64,000 nt of DNA. It comes from Phlebiopsis flavidoalba. Its lineage: Eukaryota; Basidiomycota; Agaricomycetes; Polyporales; Phanerochaetaceae. Below are positions 23,200-36,676 of this stretch, in pieces. The notes beneath the pieces were generated by a model. The model was given only the letters and a program-made list of their open reading frames with translations. It was not told the origin of the DNA and did no database searches. The stretch lies in the NCBI GenBank assembly GCA_035772785.1, contig JAOCPU010000080.1, positions 1 to 64,000 of the forward strand. Direction: 5' to 3'. The number at the start of each line of letters is the position of its first letter. Within the stretch, counting starts at the first letter, position 1. The translations under genes and the position numbers were made by a program.

Positions 23200-24442
23200 G
23201 GGTGCGGTGTGGTGGTGCGAGAGCGGGCTGATGGCGCGGATTGGACCCCACGGCGTCCGCGTTATGGCTGCTTGCGTCCCACACGCGCGAGGGGGCCGTG
23301 GCTCCGGTGTCGAGAGTAGAACGCGCTGTAGAAAGCACTTCGCTGGCGCGGCGGAGGTGTGAGGGGTGTGATGGGTCCATATACGGGCTGGGGATGAAAA
23401 CACTGTACGTCTCGTCACACCACCTCCCGCTCGCAACCGTGCATTTTTTCCCTCAACGCTGGTGTGTGTCCATAGTGTAGTTGGTGTGGGGGGGTCCACC
23501 ACAGTCTGTAAACTCGCGTTTCCAAGCTCAAGTTTCCAAATATGCATGCACCGTGTACTATCTGTGACTCGCCGTCGTGCCAGCTGTCTGTCTGCTGGCA
23601 GGCTAATTTGAGCCCGTTCCGCAGGCATACCTTCCTGGGGGATGGAACATAGCAGATGTACTGGCTAAACCTGTCTCGCTAGTGTTTCTGACGGTCGAGA
23701 GGGTTGGAAGAGAGCCTTCCTTCGATCGCGTCGAGGACGCTTCGCCAGCGAGGCCTTTGGTAGGCGCGTCATCGGATCGAAGCGTTACGTGATCGGTTCT
23801 CTCCAGGCTCGCCGTGATGCAAGGGTGTCTCACTGACCACACCCTGTGTGGTTGGGGTGTACGTTGCAAAAAAAAGGTATTGCCCCACTCCTGTGTCTAT
23901 TTTATGTGGCTAACGGTGACATCTACTGCGCCGCTTGCAGACAAAAACTCTTGAATATACCTCTCAACCTCCACCGTGGACCGTCGCTGGTGGTGACGCG
24001 CCGCGGACCCGAGGTCATGCCCATAGGTAAGCATCCCGCAGGCCGGGTGTCCGGGCGGTACCAACTCATTGCACACACCCTCCCCAGAAAGCCTGCCTAT
24101 TTTACGTCAAACTCCGAGCAAACCCGGCTTGAGGTCAGCCTCCTTGGTCAAAACTCCCCCAACGCGCGCACAGGACGACGACTTTGATCAAACGACGGCG
24201 AATTATCTAATCAGACATTTGACCACCCTGATCAAGAGTACGTCGCATCTAATCAGATAGCGCGGCCTCCGTCCCTCCGTCTCTCGAAAGCGTCCGCCAC
24301 GCCCCTGAGCGGAGCAGCTTCTTTCTGGGATCGACACTCGAAACGATGTACGCAGCAGGATTCGCAAGACAGCATTCACCCGCTGGCGCTCGCACTATAC
24401 ATAAAAGAGCAATCGCAGACTCCATGAACGATTCTGCAAGCC
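23200..24442. other. Intergenic region, no gene recognised
   Basis: The plus frame 23846-24187 (113 codons) and a minus frame at 23603-23869 are open but match no family I know. Short repeats with the theme TAATCAGA occur at 24207 and 24251. Confidence 0.4.
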
Positions 24443-27400
24443 ATGGACCCCTCTTTACCCCCTCTGGACGGGTCCCTCCCGACCCTTCCAGACCTCGCAG
24501 ACTACCTCGTAGCTCAGTCTCCCAACAAACCGTGGTGGTTTGTGTTTCCGGACAAGAATGATTCCCAGAAGATTGCGACGATTACACGTGCCGAATTAGT
24601 GCAGGCGAGCCACCGCGTCGCGCATCTCGTGCGGCCGGGCAGAGAAGGCTCCGAACGCCGGCGTCGTCGCGCTGATCCTCAACACGGACACCGTGTTGTA
24701 TGTATGGTTGACCCCCCCCCCCCCCCCTTCGCCGATGCTCATGGGTCTCCTCCGAGCTGGCTTTGTGGGTAGGAAACGCGCGTATACTCCTGCTTTTCGC
24801 CTCGACTGGTACGCTCAATTGGCCAGCCGTACCCCATGTCACCGCGAAACACCCCATAAAGCCGTGGCCCACGATGCTTGAAGCGACATCTTGCACCCAT
24901 ATAATTTGGCGACACCACATCCGCCCCGCTCATAGCGCAAGTTGAAGACAGAAATGGCAGAGACGCCAAGCTCCGCATCGACAGCTTGCCGTCTATTGAG
25001 CGCGTCTTCCCTGAGCTCTGTGGGCAGACAAGTGATGAAGTCAAGCCCTACCCGGCCCGCCGTCACGCAGCCCGCGCTCGAATCGAACTCAATGTATATT
25101 CATTCTTCAGGCTCGACCGGCTTCCCCAAGTCGATCCCCTTTACACACAGCGCATGCTGCCCACAGTGTCTCTTTGCTCGCTCAGTACGCTCTTCTTCTC
25201 CCCTTTTCCTCGCCACACACGCTAGGCTGATGTCTTTGGCCTAGGTTGGCAGACAGCGTTTCGGCCGCTCGCAGCTGCGCCAGTTTCCTTTTCTTCCTCT
25301 CCCGCCTCACGCTTTATTTTCCTGCGGCCGCCCGCAATGGCAACACCCACCTTCCACGCGATCGGGACATGCTGCTGCAGCTCACGTACCCGCTCTCGTC
25401 CGGCAACGACATCGCGGTCTTTGCGCCCGCGCGCCCCGCGCCGCCCGCCGTGCCGCACCCGCAGAACTTGTGTACGAAACCGCGCGCCGCGATGCGCTGC
25501 AACGCCGTCATGGCGCTGCCGTCCGTTTCATCGAGGTGCGACCCCCCCCACACCGGCTGCCGCACACACCCAAAACGCTCCACATTCGCAGGCGTGGAGC
25601 CACGCCGAGGACACCGTCGCCTACCTCGCCTCGCTCAAAGTCCTCGTACGCCTCTCCCCTCTCCCCCGCTATCACTCACCAAAGGAAACAGCTCTTCGGC
25701 GGCGGCCCCCTCGCGCCCCGCGACGGGCGACCGCCTCGTCGTGCGCGCGGCGTGCCGCTCGCGAGCGCGTACGGCGGCACCGAGTTCGGGCACCCGACGC
25801 TCCTGTGGGACCGGCGGCCGCGCGCGAGCGGGCGCGCGGGCGACGCGGACTGGGCGTGGTTCCGCTTCGTCGAGAACGTGCGGTTTGAGCCGCAGGGGCG
25901 ACGGGACGTTTGAGCTTGTTGTGCTTGTGGCGTGGCCTTTTTTTTCTTGCTTTCGGATGAGGGGGAGGCTGATGGGGGTGTAGGAGACGGAGGGGTATCA
26001 TGTTGCGGTGCATAATGTGCCCGATGAGAAGGCGTTTGCGACTGCGGATTTTGTTTGAGCCGCATCCGACGAAGGAGGGGCTGTGGAAGATGTGAGTTTT
26101 GGCACGCATATACCCAGTCTAAAACGGATGTTAACGCATCCGCGCCCCCAGTGTAGGACGCAAAGACGACGTCCTCATAATGCTGAGCACTGGTACGCAC
26201 ACACTGCATTTTCCTGCCGTGCGTCCGGCACCAGCTGAAGATGCACAGGCGAAAAGGTCGTCCCCATCCCCCAAGAACACATCATCTCGAGCCACAAACT
26301 CGTCGCGGGTCGGGTGCGTCATGTTCGGGCTAGGGCGCGAGCGCCGAGCAGCCCGGCGTGCTCGTCGAGCTGCGCTCTCCCCTCGACAAGGACGACGAGT
26401 CCGCCACTCCCCTCGCGCGCTATGCGCAACAAGATATGGTGCGTCCCCTCCCCCGCCCGCCCACTCAGCGTGACGCCTGCTGAGGGCGCGCAGGCCCGCA
26501 GTCGAGAAGGCCAACGGCAGTCGGGGCGCGGCTCCCTTGGCGCGCCCGCGTTCGCGCGGATCTTCAAGGAGATGGTCGTCTTCGTCGACCCCGACCGTCC
26601 GCTACACCGCGTGCCGCGAAGGGGACGGTTCTCCGCAAAGATGACGCTGCAGATGTACGTCCACGGAGGAGATCACCGAGAAGCTGTGAGTTTCCGTTTT
26701 CTCGCTACGCAGGTTTGGGCTGACAGCACCAGGTATGAGGCCGTTGCGCAGAGTGTCGACGTCAAGGGTGTGTGGTGCCGCCCGTGGCGTGGGAGAGGCA
26801 GGAAGTGGAGGCGTGGCTGCTGGAGCAGGCTACTTCGTTTGCCGAGCGCGGTAAAGTGATCTCGGCGGACGGAGACCTGTTCCAGCAGGGGTTCGACAGG
26901 TACGTCGCATTGCTTCACCGGAGGCACCCAACAATTGAACGCACCACGCAAAAGCCTGAGCGCGACATTCCTCCGCAACCGCATCATCGGCGTCCTCCGC
27001 GGCGCCCCCGACCGCGCCCTCCACCGCGCCGCGCGCAACATCTCCGCCAACATCGTATTCGAGCACCCCACCGTCGCGCAGCTCGCCGCCGCCCGTGTGC
27101 GCCGCGCTGGACTCTGGCAGCTCGGGGCCCGCAGGACACCCTCGGGCGCACGGCATCGCCGAGATCAACGCTTTCGTTTTGGCGAAGTATTCTAAGGACT
27201 TTGCCCGAGTCCGAGGCGAAGGCTGCTGAGCGGGGGATTGGAGGCCGGTGGTGCTCTTGGACGGGCGGCAACGGTGGAATGAACATATTGGGTCGCATAT
27301 CCGTGCGGGCGCTAGCTTGGGGACGAGTAAGATGTTGGGAGGGTGTATGCGCTCACAGGCCCTCGGAGGACCCGGTGGGGAGGCTGCAAGAGTGCATTCA

Positions 27401-27850
27401 TAGGAGAGAGGTCTGCGGACACGGACTGTTGTACGGGTGAGTCGGGTGAGTCGTTCTGACGGGCGACGTCAATCAGGATAAATTCGGATTAGAAGAGATG
27501 TTTATGGCTCTCCCGGTACGCACGCATCACTCCCATGTCGCCGTTTTTAATTGCTAACAAGTGTTACAAACAGCTCCTGGCAACACCACACACATCATCC
27601 ACAACGCCTGGACCGTCAACTTCAACCTCGCGCTCCAATCCTTCTGAGCCCAAATCGCCGGCGCGACGCAAGCTGCTCGACCTTCGCCCGCCTCAGGCGG
27701 CCCACACCCCGCCCGGCTCCTCTTCACCATCGTCCATCGGCATCGCCAACGACTGGGACGCAAAGAACGCCCCGTGGCCGTGAGCGCGCCCGCTCGATGA
27801 GCCCCCGTGGCCGCAGGCGCGGGGTACGGCGCGGGCAAGACTGTGTCGGG
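24443..27850 (+). CDS. NRPS-like adenylation-thiolation-reductase enzyme, frame-broken as read
   Basis: Such enzymes adenylate a carboxylic acid, load it on a carrier protein and release it reductively; basidiomycetes have many with unknown substrates. The start is MDPSLPPLDGSLPTLPDLAD. The A domain shows NAGVVALILNTDTVLY (24650), the core motif MYIHSSGSTGFPKSIPFTH (25091), an ATPTFHAIG block, FGGGPLAPRDGDRLV (25700) and SAYGGTEFG, and then VGRKDDVLIMLSTG (26160). The T domain reads GDLFQQGFDSLSATFLRNRI (26870-26990), with an intron splitting the Ser codon that would carry phosphopantetheine. The reductase part starts with THIIHNAWTVNFNLALQSF (27590) and a TSSIGIANDWDAKNAP block (27730). Several one-base breaks occur, one beside a 16-C run at 24712-24727. 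The C-terminus is not traceable beyond about 27850. Confidence 0.75.
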
Positions 27851-29849
27851 CAGAAGTATGTGTGTTGAGCGGGTGGTGTGCGGGTGATCTCGTCTCAGAG
27901 GACGGCGTGATGAAGTCACTCTGTGACCAGGTTCCTTCGTGCCGCGCCGTAGCGGCGTCGGTGTCGCTGCTGACGTCCGTCCGGAAGTGGGCCCAGGCAG
28001 TGCGGGACCGCGGGCAAACACCTTGTGTTGACGCAGTGGGGGACGATGACAGATGCTGTGGGTTGGACGAGTATCTCGCGTCAAGTGAGAGTCGTTGCGC
28101 CTAGGGTGAGGTGTATGCCGAGCTCTGCTGTCGGTCTTGTGGAGCACGGGATTCGTCTTCTGCGCCTGATACTTGTCCCTTCACTTGCGCTGCTTATGGC
28201 GTTCTGCTGAAGCCCGTGGCGTGGATGCCTCCACGGAAAGCCACTCGGGCGCGCGTACGTGTGACTGGAGCGGTCGTATGACCACCGACGCGCTCCAGGC
28301 GCCTCGTCAACGTCCTCGGGCAATCCAGCGCACGCCACCACAACTACGCTCCGGACGCCTACATCCTCACGGTCGCACCACACTGCGCTCGGCACGCGCG
28401 GCGCCAGCACATCTCCATACTATCCTTTCCCAGGATGCTGGACTGCAGAAACTCTGAAGGAGCGTCGCATGACGTCCACGCCCCACACCGCGCAGGACCT
28501 GGCCCGATCATCGTTACCGTCCCTCCCTGTCTCCCGATAGCTTGTGCGTGCCTTTGCCTTGAATCCAAAGACTCCCAGCACACGCTACTCCAAAACTTAG
28601 TGCGACTATTCTTCCGGAGGCCTCGCCACAGGCTGTGCCTCGGGCGGGATCCCCGATGAGGGTCTTTCGACGTTTGAGCACGGCGGAGCATCGTGCGCTC
28701 GCATGAAGCGCGGCGATGCATGAGGAGCTGGATGCCTGTGAGCGCAGAGGGACCACACTCGCCAGGGCGTGGGTGCGCCTACTGGAAGCGCTAAAGCGGG
28801 TCGGTCTCTCACAGTAAGGGCTGTCGTTTCTCCGCAAGCTGGTGACACGAGGCAAGTCTGTGGCTGTGTTGACTCCTGGCGCTCGGAGATTACTCTGAAC
28901 AGATGCGATAGGATTGTTTTCTGCTCATTCGTAGCATACCTTGTAACCTACGCCTAGCAGTGTTCAAGAAAAAGCAAGCCAGAATGGCGGTCTGAAACAG
29001 CGTTGTGACAAATATGGAACGCGTTCTATGGGCGGCGACTCTGCTTTGGTCTGTATTACTCATGAACCCATGAGACACGCTTCCAGGCATAATGTGTCCT
29101 CGAACAATAAACCAAACGAACCGGACTCTCTAGAAAACCCAGTATGTTCTCGCTTTCCCTTCGGTTCTTGTTCTCGCCTTTCCAAAAGGGACCAATCGGG
29201 CGCTTGAGTTAGTCAGCATGTTCTCCGTTTTCCCTCGCGCGCTGTCGTTTCTCAAGTCTCTCACTGCGTTGCCAAGCGTAAGTGAGCTTGTCTCATTCCC
29301 TTACGTGTATCCTACTCGTGTGTGCATGTATGTGCAAACGTTATATTTACCATCCTGCGTATGAGATGACCTACGGCCCGTATGAGCTTCTATTGGCTGT
29401 CCACCCTTTGACTTGTGCGGTGCTATCTCGCCCGCATGGTGCGTAGCCATCAGACCGTACGCTGTCCCCCACACACCCACGTATAAAACAGTAAAAAAGT
29501 CCAGAAAACGTGTTCTGAACTATGGCACGAACGTCATCTGCAAAGGGCCCAAGCATTCAAAACATCCATCTCCGTCTGCGGCTCTGCAAAGGCGACGACT
29601 GCTGCGTTCCTGTCCGCGATCGGTCAGCAACTCGGACTCCCTCGGCCTCCATTCATCCAAACATCTCAACCTCGTTCTTTCCTATCACAAACAATAGCGG
29701 ATCCGCGCGACTGAACTGGCCCTGACTTCTGCACCGCCCCGTCGTTACTTCTCGCAACGCGAGTCGTATCTTGCCGCCTCAGTTGTCACGCCCGAACGCC
29801 CGCACCGCCACACCAGGAGATATGCAAGTCCCGTACCATCTTCCCCGAC
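27851..29849. other. Region downstream of the NRPS-like gene, no clear gene
   Basis: The first kilobase could contain a decayed reductase C-terminus, but I could not align it. A possible first exon MFSVFPRALSFLKSLTALPS with a GTAAGT donor begins at 29218 and looks like a leader peptide; no continuing exon was recognised. Confidence 0.35.
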
Positions 29850-31090
29850 CCAGCAGTCGAAACTACCGTCCCCGATGATCCGTATGCGATTGTTGAGTAT
29901 CGCTAACACGGATACAGCGTGCGTCGATCGCTATGATGTTGAGCGGAGAGGCGTGCGCCGCGTGAGATGAGCGTGTCCGGGAATTTGTAGAAGAGTGCGG
30001 CGCAAAGAATAGTACGACTAACATCGCTGCGGGGGAAGGGAACGCGTTAGAACGGCATCTGTCGGAGGGATGATCATGGATACGTGCTGTACAGGATTAC
30101 CGGTTTCTACGCAACAGGCCGAATAGCGCTGTTTTTTATTTAATTTGAGTGCGTTCGAGTAAGTGATGGTGTCATGGTCGCTTCTTCAGTAAAACTAAAA
30201 TAACGCAATTTCATAGCTCAGATCAAAGATAGTTTTAAAAGTGGCCAATCTAATCGACTTACATAGAAGACCATGCTCGCCGCGAGATCAGATCTGCAAG
30301 CGTCATCGAGCCCCCAGCTGCAGCTAAAGCCGGCCATTCGTCATTAAATACAAGACGTCCGGGACGACAGTGCGACGATACATGAACTTAAAACCCTTCG
30401 CTAACATTGAGCAAAGAAAGCTAGATTCGTATACCGACCATTGCTTCGCCTTCGAGCTTTGAACACCAGTCATGACTAAGGTGTGAACTAATCCCCCCAC
30501 CAGTTAGTGTGCAACTGCGAGCTACCGCGGCGGTTCAAGATCAAATGAGCGTCGAAACTCAACATCACATACGCTCAACGTCAAGACTGTGAGGTAATAG
30601 GCATCCCAGAGAGCTTGAACAGCCGCGATGCATAAAATACCTCGACGGCGAAACGTTCTGCTGTAACGTCGGGTATGAAGACCTGCGCTCTTGATAACAA
30701 ATGGGGCCCTTACCCAAAGACGGAAGGTGCAGCAACACAAGAGTTGCTATCCCACTCAATGCTCGATGTTATCCAGATCTTCGAAGGTTCCCCCCCGAAC
30801 AACCCATTGGCATAGTCATACTCCAGCAGTCATTGGTCATAAGACCGTTTGTGCTGTCAGGTCGATAGCGTAAAGGAATATGACAAAGACCCTATTGCGT
30901 GCCATTGATCTGCAAACGGGGAAGGCGATGGAGGGTAGATACCTAAATCTTTAGCCATGGTGAGAGACCCAAGATTGCTTCAGACAAATCCCAACACTCA
31001 CATATTTGAACGGAAAAGAACTGTTCCATATAGTCACCCCAGTTTTAAGAGGTATCCGAGAAGCTACCGTCAGAGTATCACGTTTATTTC
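29850..31090 (-). CDS. DUF6534 membrane protein, copy F (probably decayed)
   Basis: Reading the minus strand from about 31085: an LKTGVTIW-type exon equivalent to GYLLNWCLYG, then FVIFLYAIDLTAQTVL and MTNDC (about 30830-30890), the KSAGLHTRRYSRTFRR...ALWDAYYLTVLTLS block (30560-30700), MLVVLFFAPHS (about 30020), and VSVLAILNNRIRIIGDGSFD (29860-29915), the C-terminal DUF6534 block. Blocks change frame in places where no intron is obvious. The first exon could not be fixed, so the 31090 limit is an estimate. It is the most downstream of four same-strand family members between 29.9 and 44.1 kb. Confidence 0.6.
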
Positions 31091-32806
31091 AAAGAAGTCT
31101 CAGATATTGCGATAGATGCTTAATGGAGATGCCCCGCATCACTGCATAAGTTAATGGGACACAAAGAGGAACGGGGGGGGGAAAATAAAAATGAGCGGTG
31201 AATCTCTCGACTCTAGACAACTACAACATGATATAGAGTGTGAATACACAAAGACTAGAGACAGAAGCTACCAGTAATGGCTGGTGGGCAGACAAGCATA
31301 GAGAGGGAAAAGAGGGAAAAAGGAACGAACACAAGAGGGTGGTGGGCGGGATAGGCGGAAAAGCGGTGTTACATAAAGTATCAGGTAGCAAAGATCCCCC
31401 TTGGATAAAAACGAGGCAGATACTATACTTTGCAGTGTGGGCACAATCGAGTTGATAAGTAAACGTTTCGCTGAACGGTTTGAAATTGACATACTATCAT
31501 CTCATTTTCGAAGCCCTATAGAATAGTGTTAATCAGTATTATGTCAAAAGTGACCAATGAGTCGAGACCACCGCATAGCGCAAGGAAGAAAATGCACAGT
31601 ACAACCTTTACTAGCCGGAACGAACACGCCCATTTTCGAATGTGTACGACGACATAAAAACCTCAACACAATCAGATACAGAGCTGCTTCCCAAGTTTGC
31701 ATTCTCTTCCATCTCGAAGCCGAGGGCGAGCGCTGGAACAAACGCAATTCAATCGCCAACCAAATCGTTCATAGCTATGAGAGACGATCATTCATCTGGT
31801 GAGTCTCGACTAATAATCCCCTCGACATAGGCTTAATAACTCATTCGACGTTGACAAGTCACCAAATCTAGACAGTCATCGTACACGGGTCTTTTTGCTC
31901 ACGAGCCGCAACAACTCGCGTAGCCGCATAGTAGTACTAAGCCATCTCGAGTCAGGTCTCCGACTGGTATCCTCACACAAATGAACTCCTCTGCGGAGCC
32001 CGACGCGTAATCCAATTTCGAAGCAGCTCTCTGTCTCCAGGAGACTTGGTGGTGACATGGTAAGAAATTCGTGGCAACTCTCCTTGAAATGATCTGGTGT
32101 CCTCATGCAACGTCACTGGATGGCTCTCTTGTTTATGCGTCATGATAAAAAAACAAGATCGGGTGCGATAGGTTTTCTCCTCCCGGAATATGGCTAACAA
32201 TCGGAAGGGAGTTCAAAAGGGCTTCCGTCGTAAATAGTAAGAGTCGCGAATGGATCGTCTCGCTTTAGCAACGAGTCAAAGTCTGCTGCTGGATCGCAAC
32301 AACAACAGGAGTGTAACAGTTTAGCTTGCTGGACTAAAAAACTACATACTCTTGATTAAAACCTTACATCGACTGGGATGTAGGGCTGAAGTTAGGGTCC
32401 AGTGAAAAGTAATTCTTGTCTCCAGAAGTCATACCTCCAGACCTCCTGGCTGTGTAGCTCTCCTCACACTCGTTTGCTTCGAAACTCAATGAAGTCACGA
32501 CTTCTCAAACTCCTCGTAATCGACGATACATTTGTTTTGCCGGAAAAGAAAAAGTGCGCGTACACATGGTTGCGTGATATAGCTTATGGTCATTGGATAG
32601 AAGATCATTAAATAAATCACACAAGGAGCGGGCTACGAAGGAGACATTTCCCACAAAACACACGCGATCGAGACACGACTAATACTTGTACAGCCTCTTC
32701 ATTTTACGGGCACCATACACTTCGTTGCTCTCCCCAAGATCTTACACTTCGGAATGGAAATCCCAAGGTATCCTCTGCAGAGCGAAGCTTGAGGGAGTTG
32801 GTTTTA
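31091..32806. other. AT-rich intergenic region, no gene recognised
   Basis: Only short open frames occur on either strand, such as minus 31544-31759 and minus 31973-32200. None resembles a known family. Confidence 0.4.
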
Positions 32807-34293
32807 TCAGTCATGCATTGTATCAGCTGATGATGAATAGTAGATTGTCATCCTCATCTTTTCTGATGGCGAGCTGCGTTGGTTCAGGTTGAACGCAGAG
32901 ACATCTCGCTGCACTGAATGAACAGCACCCGGAAGCTTGTCTAACGCCGAAGCAAAGGGATATTCGCTCCCTTTCTTGTATCGGGCTTGCAAGGAGATAT
33001 GAAGTTCGGACGTCTCATCAATCGTTCTCTCATTCCCTCCTACGATCCGACTGAATCCCGGTTGTTGAGAGTTCACGGCTATCAGATCAGCTTGAGAGAA
33101 TCGAGTAGGTCATCCGCGAGTATGTTGTACGGGGTTTTGCGTGGATTTTGGCTCATTGGAAATCGTTGTTAGACCAAAATCGCTAGCAGACAATATAGCT
33201 ATGACCGCTGGTGATCACGAAAAGGCAACATGAGCAAATCATATATAATAAGTGATATCAAGACACATACCTGTGAGCGTGCCGGTTTCAATTATCATTC
33301 GGATCAGTCTGTTGACTATATTTCTCGTTATTACAGAACGTGGCTGTTTGCGCGTGAGCTAGCAGTACCAAACATTGTCGGTTTAGTGCTTTCCGGGCAT
33401 ACTATTAGCTATGACACATACCTGGTATACCATACTAACCGCAATAGCGACATCTCTGCGAGTACAGCGGCCCCTAACCAGAGCTATGTGGGATTTATAT
33501 GAGATTTTCGTGTTTTACAGATTTGAGCTGGCATTTCAGATTACTTACTCCCATCATTCACAGGCGGAGTTTGAGTCTGAAGCTTTGACCAATCTCCTGC
33601 GTGAGATCCCTGAGCCCCGGTGACGATTCCGCTGACAAGTTTGCAGAATTGAAAGATGCTGCGTGGAGCGTGAACGATTATTTCGCGGGTGATTACTGGC
33701 AACGATGGAACTCCTGATTGAATGAGACTTACAACAACGATCAGAAAGACTGCACGATTCCCTTTAGAGAGCAAGAAGAGACGATAGGCATAAAACATTT
33801 GCACTACTACCAACAGCTGACTTTTCGCGCTCTTATGAGTAGGAGAGAAATTTACATCATTGTTCAAAAAGTACTCACCTATTGCTGCAAATATCGGACC
33901 AGCTAAACCACTGCGTTCGAATTTTGGCGAGCCCGGAGAAATCACCGAATCCCTTCGCGTAAGTATTCCAGCAGTCGTTAGTCATCATGATTATTTGAGC
34001 CGTCTCAATGGGCGTAAACAAATAACATACCAGTCCCTTCGCGTGCCATCTGTCCTTTGGAAAGGCCGGCAAAGATAATACCAGGCTAACAAGAGTATCA
34101 GCGTGAATACAAGGAGAAATCATCGTGAATAACGTACAACGCTTGAACGGACAAGATACCATACAGGCACCAGTTGAGGAGGTAGCCGAGAAGCTTGCGA
34201 TCGCGATCATCACTATGAAACGTATCGGCCGCTGTATGTAGAGGGCTTACTGGCGGGCCTGCTCTTTACATTGCGAGGTGAGGTTAGATTCAT
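32807..34293 (-). CDS. DUF6534 membrane protein, copy C
   Basis: Exon 1 is MNLTSPRNVKSRPA at 34293 with an AGTAAG donor. The next exons encode an EKLAIAIITM-type region over the GYLLNW position, then LAFPKDRWHAKGLVCYLF, IETAQIIMMTNDCW (about 34000) and FGDFSGLAKIRTQWFSWS. An intron ends before VVVQMFYAYRLFLLSKGNRA (about 33800) and VFLIVVVSLIQSG. NIVNRLIRMIIETGTLTG lies at about 33290-33340, an ILADDLLDSLKL segment near 33100, and the last exon runs ETSELHISLQARYKKG to a stop at 32807. This is the best-preserved family member in the window; whether it is fully open depends on unverified introns. Confidence 0.68.
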
Positions 34294-35625
34294 TAATATA
34301 CGACGTATCCGGAGGACCTACAAGGCTGCGATATTTTGTGGGAGCGTCCATGAGTCCGCTCAATGACGCTTTGGTATATGTAGAGGATAGCACAATGGCC
34401 ATCGAACTTATGTGCAGAGGCTGCAGGCTCTTATATGCTAGTTAGGTATTGTAATCATCATGAATCCTAACTACTCCATCTCGATGGAAATCAGGATAGG
34501 GCAATCACTTGAGCTACCATAGCTGTGAGACTCTAAGGCACAATTGCAGGGTGTAACTTACGAATGATAGATGTCATTCGCTTGCTTGCTTGGATGTTTC
34601 CTCTTACAAGTCATAGGGAAACATCCCGGAACACATATAAACTCAGTAAATGTGATGTGACTCCGATAGGGAGGAGCCTCATTGCAACCGGACATGCCTC
34701 TAAAGCTTAGAATTTTTGTACACAGGATATCAAGACTAATTGGGTTTAGCGGAGAATATTTCCTTGTGATAGATATCCGACGGATATCCTGAGTAGACGG
34801 TGTATATAGCAAGCTGAGTAACAGTATAGCATCCTTCACATATGACCTGAAGTATGTTATCACCATAGTATCTGCATCGCGTTGTCGGTCGCTAGACTGG
34901 ACTCTACGCACTGAGTTGCACAACGAGGAATCAGCTCAAGCACTCAACTGAAACTCACGTTCTCACACTCAGTACTAACTCCCGGATATCGCGAAAAGTC
35001 ATATTTGGATGACTTGGTCTTCAAAAAGATCCGAGATCGTTTCGTTGCATGTTTTTGGTATAACAAGGGTGTAAACCTGTGGAAAAGAGCTTTCAAGACA
35101 AGGTCACGCGGATAGTGTGGTGTGGACCCCGCGCATTGAATCCAAATGGTTTGCGCCTGTCCCCGCGAAAAATGCCAATGCACAAAAACCAAAGGTATGA
35201 CATACATCACAAAGAATGATAGCACACAAGATGATCCGTGTGTGAACGCTATTTGGGGTCACAATTCAATGTTCTTATCCTCAGTTTAAAAATGATGGAT
35301 ATCAGGAATTTGAACATCCTGACGCTCAGATCTTATCCCCGCCGGCTGCATGAATAACTTCTAGTGTTTCCGAGTTATCTGACAGCGTGACGCACAATTC
35401 ACAATCCAACAACGGATACCACAATTCCTCTTATCGCTCATATAGAGTTTCAGTGGACTGCCCGTATACAATCAAGATTATTTTACTATCCATAATTGAT
35501 TGGTCGTCGAGCATTACAGTATTCGTGTTATTCATGTACCTTAGTTCCAGCTAAGATACGACATAAGTTAAACATCGCAAAGCGATCCAGGGGTCTGTGA
35601 CCTGGAGTGTTGCGTCTAGAGTGAT
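34294..35625. other. Region between DUF6534 copy C and the inverted-repeat pair
   Basis: Minus open frames of 121 codons (34558-34923) and 93 codons (34944-35225, beginning with hydrophobic FFVMYVIPLVFVHWHF) are present but unrecognised. AT-rich, with no repeat found. Confidence 0.4.
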
Positions 35626-36476
35626 CATCTGGAACGATGCAGATGTCTAGGATGCCCTAGCTAGAGCAGCGAGAGCAATGAAGGCAGCAAGGTAGCACCC
35701 CCCCCCACTAGCTAGAATGGGTATTTCTAGCGAGTCTACGCAAGGCAGCGAGAAACGGTCCTAAAAAGCCCTAGCGTGCTTGCCGACTAAGTGCCCTCGC
35801 GGCTCTCGCGGCTCATATCGGATGTCTCGGGGATCCCCACCTGCCAGATTGAGACGCTACCCATTTAGACGATTGGACGCGTTGGCAGCGTCGCCATAAT
35901 ATGATTTTGATTTTCTTGACATTATCGTAGACATTAATCTGAGCACAGGCGTTGTCATTGTTGAACATGGGATGCGCATGAATATAGAGCAGATATATGA
36001 CATAAATTTCTAGCTATATGGTGCCTAGTAATTATCAACTATCACACAGCAGGAGTCACCCTCTTTGCCACGAGCCCCGTGCCGCACGCGCCGCATGCTT
36101 TGTAATGGGAGGACGTCAGGCGCGACGGTACTTCTGGCTCAGCGTCCGCAAGCTTGAGACAGAGGGTTGGTGTGACGGATTGTGCTCAAGCCTGGGTATA
36201 TATACGCCCAGCAAAAAGCCGCAAAAGCGCGGCGGCAAGGAGGCGGCTGGGCGAGTTCAGATAGACAGCGCGAGGACGTCGAGAACACGGCTGGTCTAGT
36301 TAGCCCCACGGTCTCTCTCGCCATTTCTATCGAGACACCGGCGTCTCTAAGTGGTCCCTCGCGAGGCAGAGGCAGCGCGAGACACCACGTTCTTGCGCGA
36401 CTCGAGTGAATCCACGATTCCTGATTTTGTTCCGAGATATGGGCCATCCTCGCGAGAAATGACCCCCTTCCAGATG
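35626..36476 (+). mobile_element. CATCTGG element L, non-autonomous (851 bp)
   Basis: It begins CATCTGGAACGATGCAGATG and ends with the reverse complement of CATCTGGAAGGGGGTC. The dinucleotide AT lies outside both ends, a 2-bp target duplication. It is nearly identical to the reverse complement of 36677-37496. There is no credible transposase; a 93-codon open frame (36018-36299) shared in part by both copies is likely incidental. Terminal heptamer and 2-bp duplication are those of the Plavaka element at 89-8319, which suggests mobilisation by a related transposase (inference). Confidence 0.85.
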
Positions 36477-36676
36477 ATGTCTTCGTTAACCGAATGTCGT
36501 ACAGGTAAGTAATAGATTCATACATCATCTTTATCGTGTGGGGAAATAGCTGACTCAGATGGACATAGATGTCCTGTCGTACTTGCACGACGGCTGGCTT
36601 ACTAGTACTTCGTGAAGCAGGACATCCGCCCCACAGTATCGGTATCAGGTTGAAGGGAGATATGAAGCTCGGAAGA

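Noticed and set aside
36018..36299. 93-codon frame within element L, also seen in part in element R
   Set aside because: No similarity to a transposase or other family; disrupted by small differences between the copies.
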